Shown here one piece after another: positions 61,979-64,000 of a stretch of DNA of 64,000 bases. This DNA comes from Virgibacillus oceani. GTDB taxonomy: Bacteria > Bacillota > Bacilli > Bacillales > Amphibacillaceae. Position 1 is the first letter of the stretch, and the number at the start of each line of letters is the position of its first letter. A program made the translations under genes and the position numbers. Location: contig NZ_BMFR01000007.1 of NCBI RefSeq assembly GCF_014638995.1, positions 111,003 to 175,002 on the forward strand, written 5' to 3'. The notes beneath the pieces were generated by a model that saw only the letters and a list, made by a program, of their open reading frames with translations, did not search any database and was not told the DNA's origin.

Positions 61979-62998
61979 ATGGATTATGAGATTTTTGATT
62001 TGGGTGACGTAACCTTGCAATCAGGAGTGACGTTACCAAATGCATTTCTTGCGTATAAGACTTATGGAACATTAAATGAAAAGAAAGATAATGTCATCGT
62101 CTATCCAACTGCTTTTGGCGACCAGCATGATCAAAACGAATGGCTGATTGGAAATGGCATGGCACTAGATCCGAGGGAATATTTTATTATAGTTCCCAAT
62201 CTGCTGGGCAATGGGCTTTCTTCCTCTCCAAGTAACACACCCCAGCCATTTGACCGGGCTAATTTTCCAAAAGTGACCATCTATGACAACGTTACATTAC
62301 AGCATCGGCTGGTGACCGAAAAATTCGGCATTCAAAAGATTGCTCTCGTAGTTGGTTGGTCAATGGGTGGTGTTCAATCATTCCAATGGGGTGCAAGCTA
62401 TCCGGCAATGGTGGAACGCATTGCACCATTCTGCGGTGGCGCAAAGACCTGGCCGCAAACGTATGTGGTTCTGGACGGAATGAAAGCTGCCCTCATGGCT
62501 GCAGTTGACTTTGATTCAAGCAAACTTAACCAGCTGACCTCTAAAGACATGCGCGCTGTTGGTCGTGTCTATGCGGGATGGGGCATATCGCAGGCATTCT
62601 ACCGGGAGGAGCTTTATCGAGAAATAGGATATGATTCATTGGAAGGTTTTGTGTCCGGTGTCTGGGAAAATAGCTTTATGAGGATGGACCCGCACAATGT
62701 TCTCGCCATGTTATGGACTGGCCAACATGCGGATCTTAGTGCAAATCCCTCCTATAACGGAGATTTCGATAAGGCACTCCAAAGCATTAAAGCACCAGCC
62801 TTCATTATGCCAGGAAGCACGGACCTTTTCTGCATAGCAGACGAAAACGAATACGAGGCACAGCTTATGCCTAATGCTGTTTTCCAGCCAATCGAGTCAA
62901 TTTGGGGCCATTTTGCCGGCCGTGGAATTAATAGTGCCGATAACAAATTTATTGATGACAACCTGAAACGTCTTTTGTCGCTTCCTAAAAGTGGATAG
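61979..62998 (+). CDS. Alpha/beta hydrolase of the homoserine O-acetyltransferase (MetX) family
   Basis: 339 aa from the ATG at 61979 after AAAGGAG. MetX-like fold: nucleophile GWSMGG (Ser128), PGSTDLFCIADENEYEAQLM carrying the catalytic Asp region, and SIWGHFAGRG with the catalytic His. Close relatives outside methionine operons (COG2021 group) act as hydrolases or acyltransferases of unknown substrate. It is controlled by the divergent LysR gene rather than an S-box riboswitch (none seen), so a biosynthetic MetX role is less likely. Confidence 0.85.
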   Translation: MDYEIFDLGDVTLQSGVTLPNAFLAYKTYGTLNEKKDNVIVYPTAFGDQHDQNEWLIGNGMALDPREYFIIVPNLLGNGLSSSPSNTPQPFDRANFPKVTIYDNVTLQHRLVTEKFGIQKIALVVGWSMGGVQSFQWGASYPAMVERIAPFCGGAKTWPQTYVVLDGMKAALMAAVDFDSSKLNQLTSKDMRAVGRVYAGWGISQAFYREELYREIGYDSLEGFVSGVWENSFMRMDPHNVLAMLWTGQHADLSANPSYNGDFDKALQSIKAPAFIMPGSTDLFCIADENEYEAQLMPNAVFQPIESIWGHFAGRGINSADNKFIDDNLKRLLSLPKSG

Positions 62999-63192
62999 AA
63001 AGCTTGCCGAGGAATGCACAATCCTTTAAGACATAGTTAATTTGCTTCTATCACACTAGCCAAGAGGACTCCTTCCTCAAAAATTGGAAGTAATTTTAGG
63101 TCGGAGGTGAATTGGCGGTTTTATTAATTGATTTAGCACCCTTTTATTGGTAATATAAATTATACAGAAACATATGTTTGGGGGGTGGGCGA

Positions 63193-64000
63193 ATGGCAGG
63201 CTATAAAACGATGCAAATTTGGGTAAAAAAAGGACATCGAATGTATGGATACTTTGAGGAAATGTGTCAAAACGCGAAGAATATGCATAATACGACAAAC
63301 TTTTATATACGACAAGTATATACTGCTCTCACGCAAGAAAAAGCATTGCAACCTCTTCAAAAAGAAGTGCTGGATAATATTCGAATTCACTTACCTGAAA
63401 TCAATGCGAATCAACTCGTTGCTTATCGAAAGAAAGTGGTAAAAGAAGAAGCAATACCTATTGATAAGAGAAAAGAAGTTACATGCAATTTATTTGAAGA
63501 GCCAACAAAAGAAAAACCATATATCAATTATAACGTTATAGATGCTCTTTTTAAATCAATGGATCAAGACGATTATCGTTCTTTACCAGTTCAATCAAGC
63601 CAATGGGTTATGAAAGTAGTTTTCCAAAACTGGAAATCATTTTATGCAAGTTTACGGGAATATAGAAACACGCCTTCTAAGTTCAAGGCTAGACCAAAAA
63701 TCCCGGGATACAGCCGTTCGAAAGAAAAAGAAGTAACATTTTCCAACCAGGATTGCGTGATAAGGGATCATAAGTTTTTGAAGTTTCCCAAAACAAAGGA
63801 ACGATTAAATATCGGTAAATTGGGTTGGATAGAGGGGAAGCTAAAACAAGTTCGAGTTATCCCAAAGTATGGTCAGTATGTAGTTGAAATTATCTTCGCA
63901 GGTCCTCCAACACAAGAATCAAGAGAGTCCAAGAATCGTTACCTGTCGATTGACTTAGGAATTGATAATCTTGCAACCATCGTTACGAATACTGGTGAAA
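63193..64000 (+). mobile_element. tnpB: IS605-type TnpB (OrfB) gene, truncated by the window end
   Basis: ATG at 63193; the frame stays open to the last base (269 codons seen). N-terminal TnpB domain MAGYKTMQIWVKKGHRMYGY; the OrfB_IS605 region KFKARPKIPGYSRSK and the first RuvC motif LSIDLGIDNLAT with catalytic Asp254. No tnpA gene lies upstream, so it is a tnpB-only element. TnpB is an RNA-guided nuclease; its guide RNA would come from the 3' end, beyond the window. Confidence 0.9.

Noticed and set aside
63245..63442. 65-codon plus-strand frame near the window end
   Set aside because: It lies in a shifted frame within the tnpB gene, which is clearly the coding frame.

Overview
The window is low-GC Firmicute DNA of Bacillaceae type, probably a Virgibacillus/Oceanobacillus/Lentibacillus-like halotolerant spore former. 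Evidence: the conserved Bacillus block yjbC-spx-mecA-coiA-pepF, the spore cortex hydrolase CwlJ, strong AGGAGG ribosome binding sites with frequent TTG and GTG starts, and close matches to the Bacillus subtilis yrk and ywr clusters. No rRNA, tRNA, CRISPR array or riboswitch was seen.

Layout. 1-3.7 kb: a sulfane-sulfur operon (rhodanese end, TusA-rhodanese, DsrE-like, rhodanese-metallo-beta-lactamase, TusA, TauE exporter, rhodanese), the yrkEFHIJ set in a new order. 3.7-9.6 kb: a methyltransferase, a decayed DUF302 gene, then a thiol-redox module (membrane protein, CcdA, two TlpA-like thioredoxins with a dead Sco gene between them) ending in a two-component system whose kinase has an abnormal ATP-binding box. 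10-21 kb: metal and redox stress genes: FMN reductase, YdhK-like lipoprotein, CopB ATPase, a TetR/SpxH-like pair, a PadR/ChrA chromate pair and csoR-copA-copZ. The copB and csoR promoters carry the same ATACC-N7-GGTAT operator. 21.6-32.5 kb: ECF sigma/anti-sigma pair, MMPL exporter with divergent TetR, DUF378 protein, a decayed two-gene cassette, a coiled-coil/3D-domain wall protein, a putative glycoside hydrolase and an AraC-GyrI regulator. 32.8-38.4 kb: housekeeping block yjbC-spx-mecA-coiA-pepF. 38.7-42.2 kb: small genes and remnants (two DinB proteins, a zinc-ribbon/alpha-CTD-like protein, broken GNAT, MarR and serine-recombinase genes). 42.2-46.9 kb: a visibly more G/C-rich BceRS-BceAB-type peptide-antibiotic sensing and resistance module abutting the recombinase remnant, so probably acquired. 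47.8-56.5 kb: a ywrABCD-like cluster (Lrp regulator, gamma-glutamyltransferase, two half-size ChrA proteins) into which a complete peptide ABC transporter is built. 56.7-64 kb: cwlJ, an epoxide-hydrolase-like protein, an ArsR/SRPBCC/flavoreductase operon with a clear operator, a truncated cwlJ copy, an unlisted type I toxin-like peptide, a LysR/MetX-like divergent pair and the start of an IS605-type tnpB.

Themes: thiol and sulfur redox control (rhodaneses, CcdA/TlpA, SpxH-like, Spx), copper and chromate defence, and many local regulators with readable palindromic operators. Most novelty lies in small or broken elements between genes: three tandem or inverted repeat families, a mobile-looking palindrome at two sites, and at least eight pseudogenes. 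I did not find a large unknown multi-gene system. The best leads are the ywr/peptide-transporter locus, the hidden toxin gene, the relocated SpxH-like adaptor and the kinase with the degenerate G1 box.
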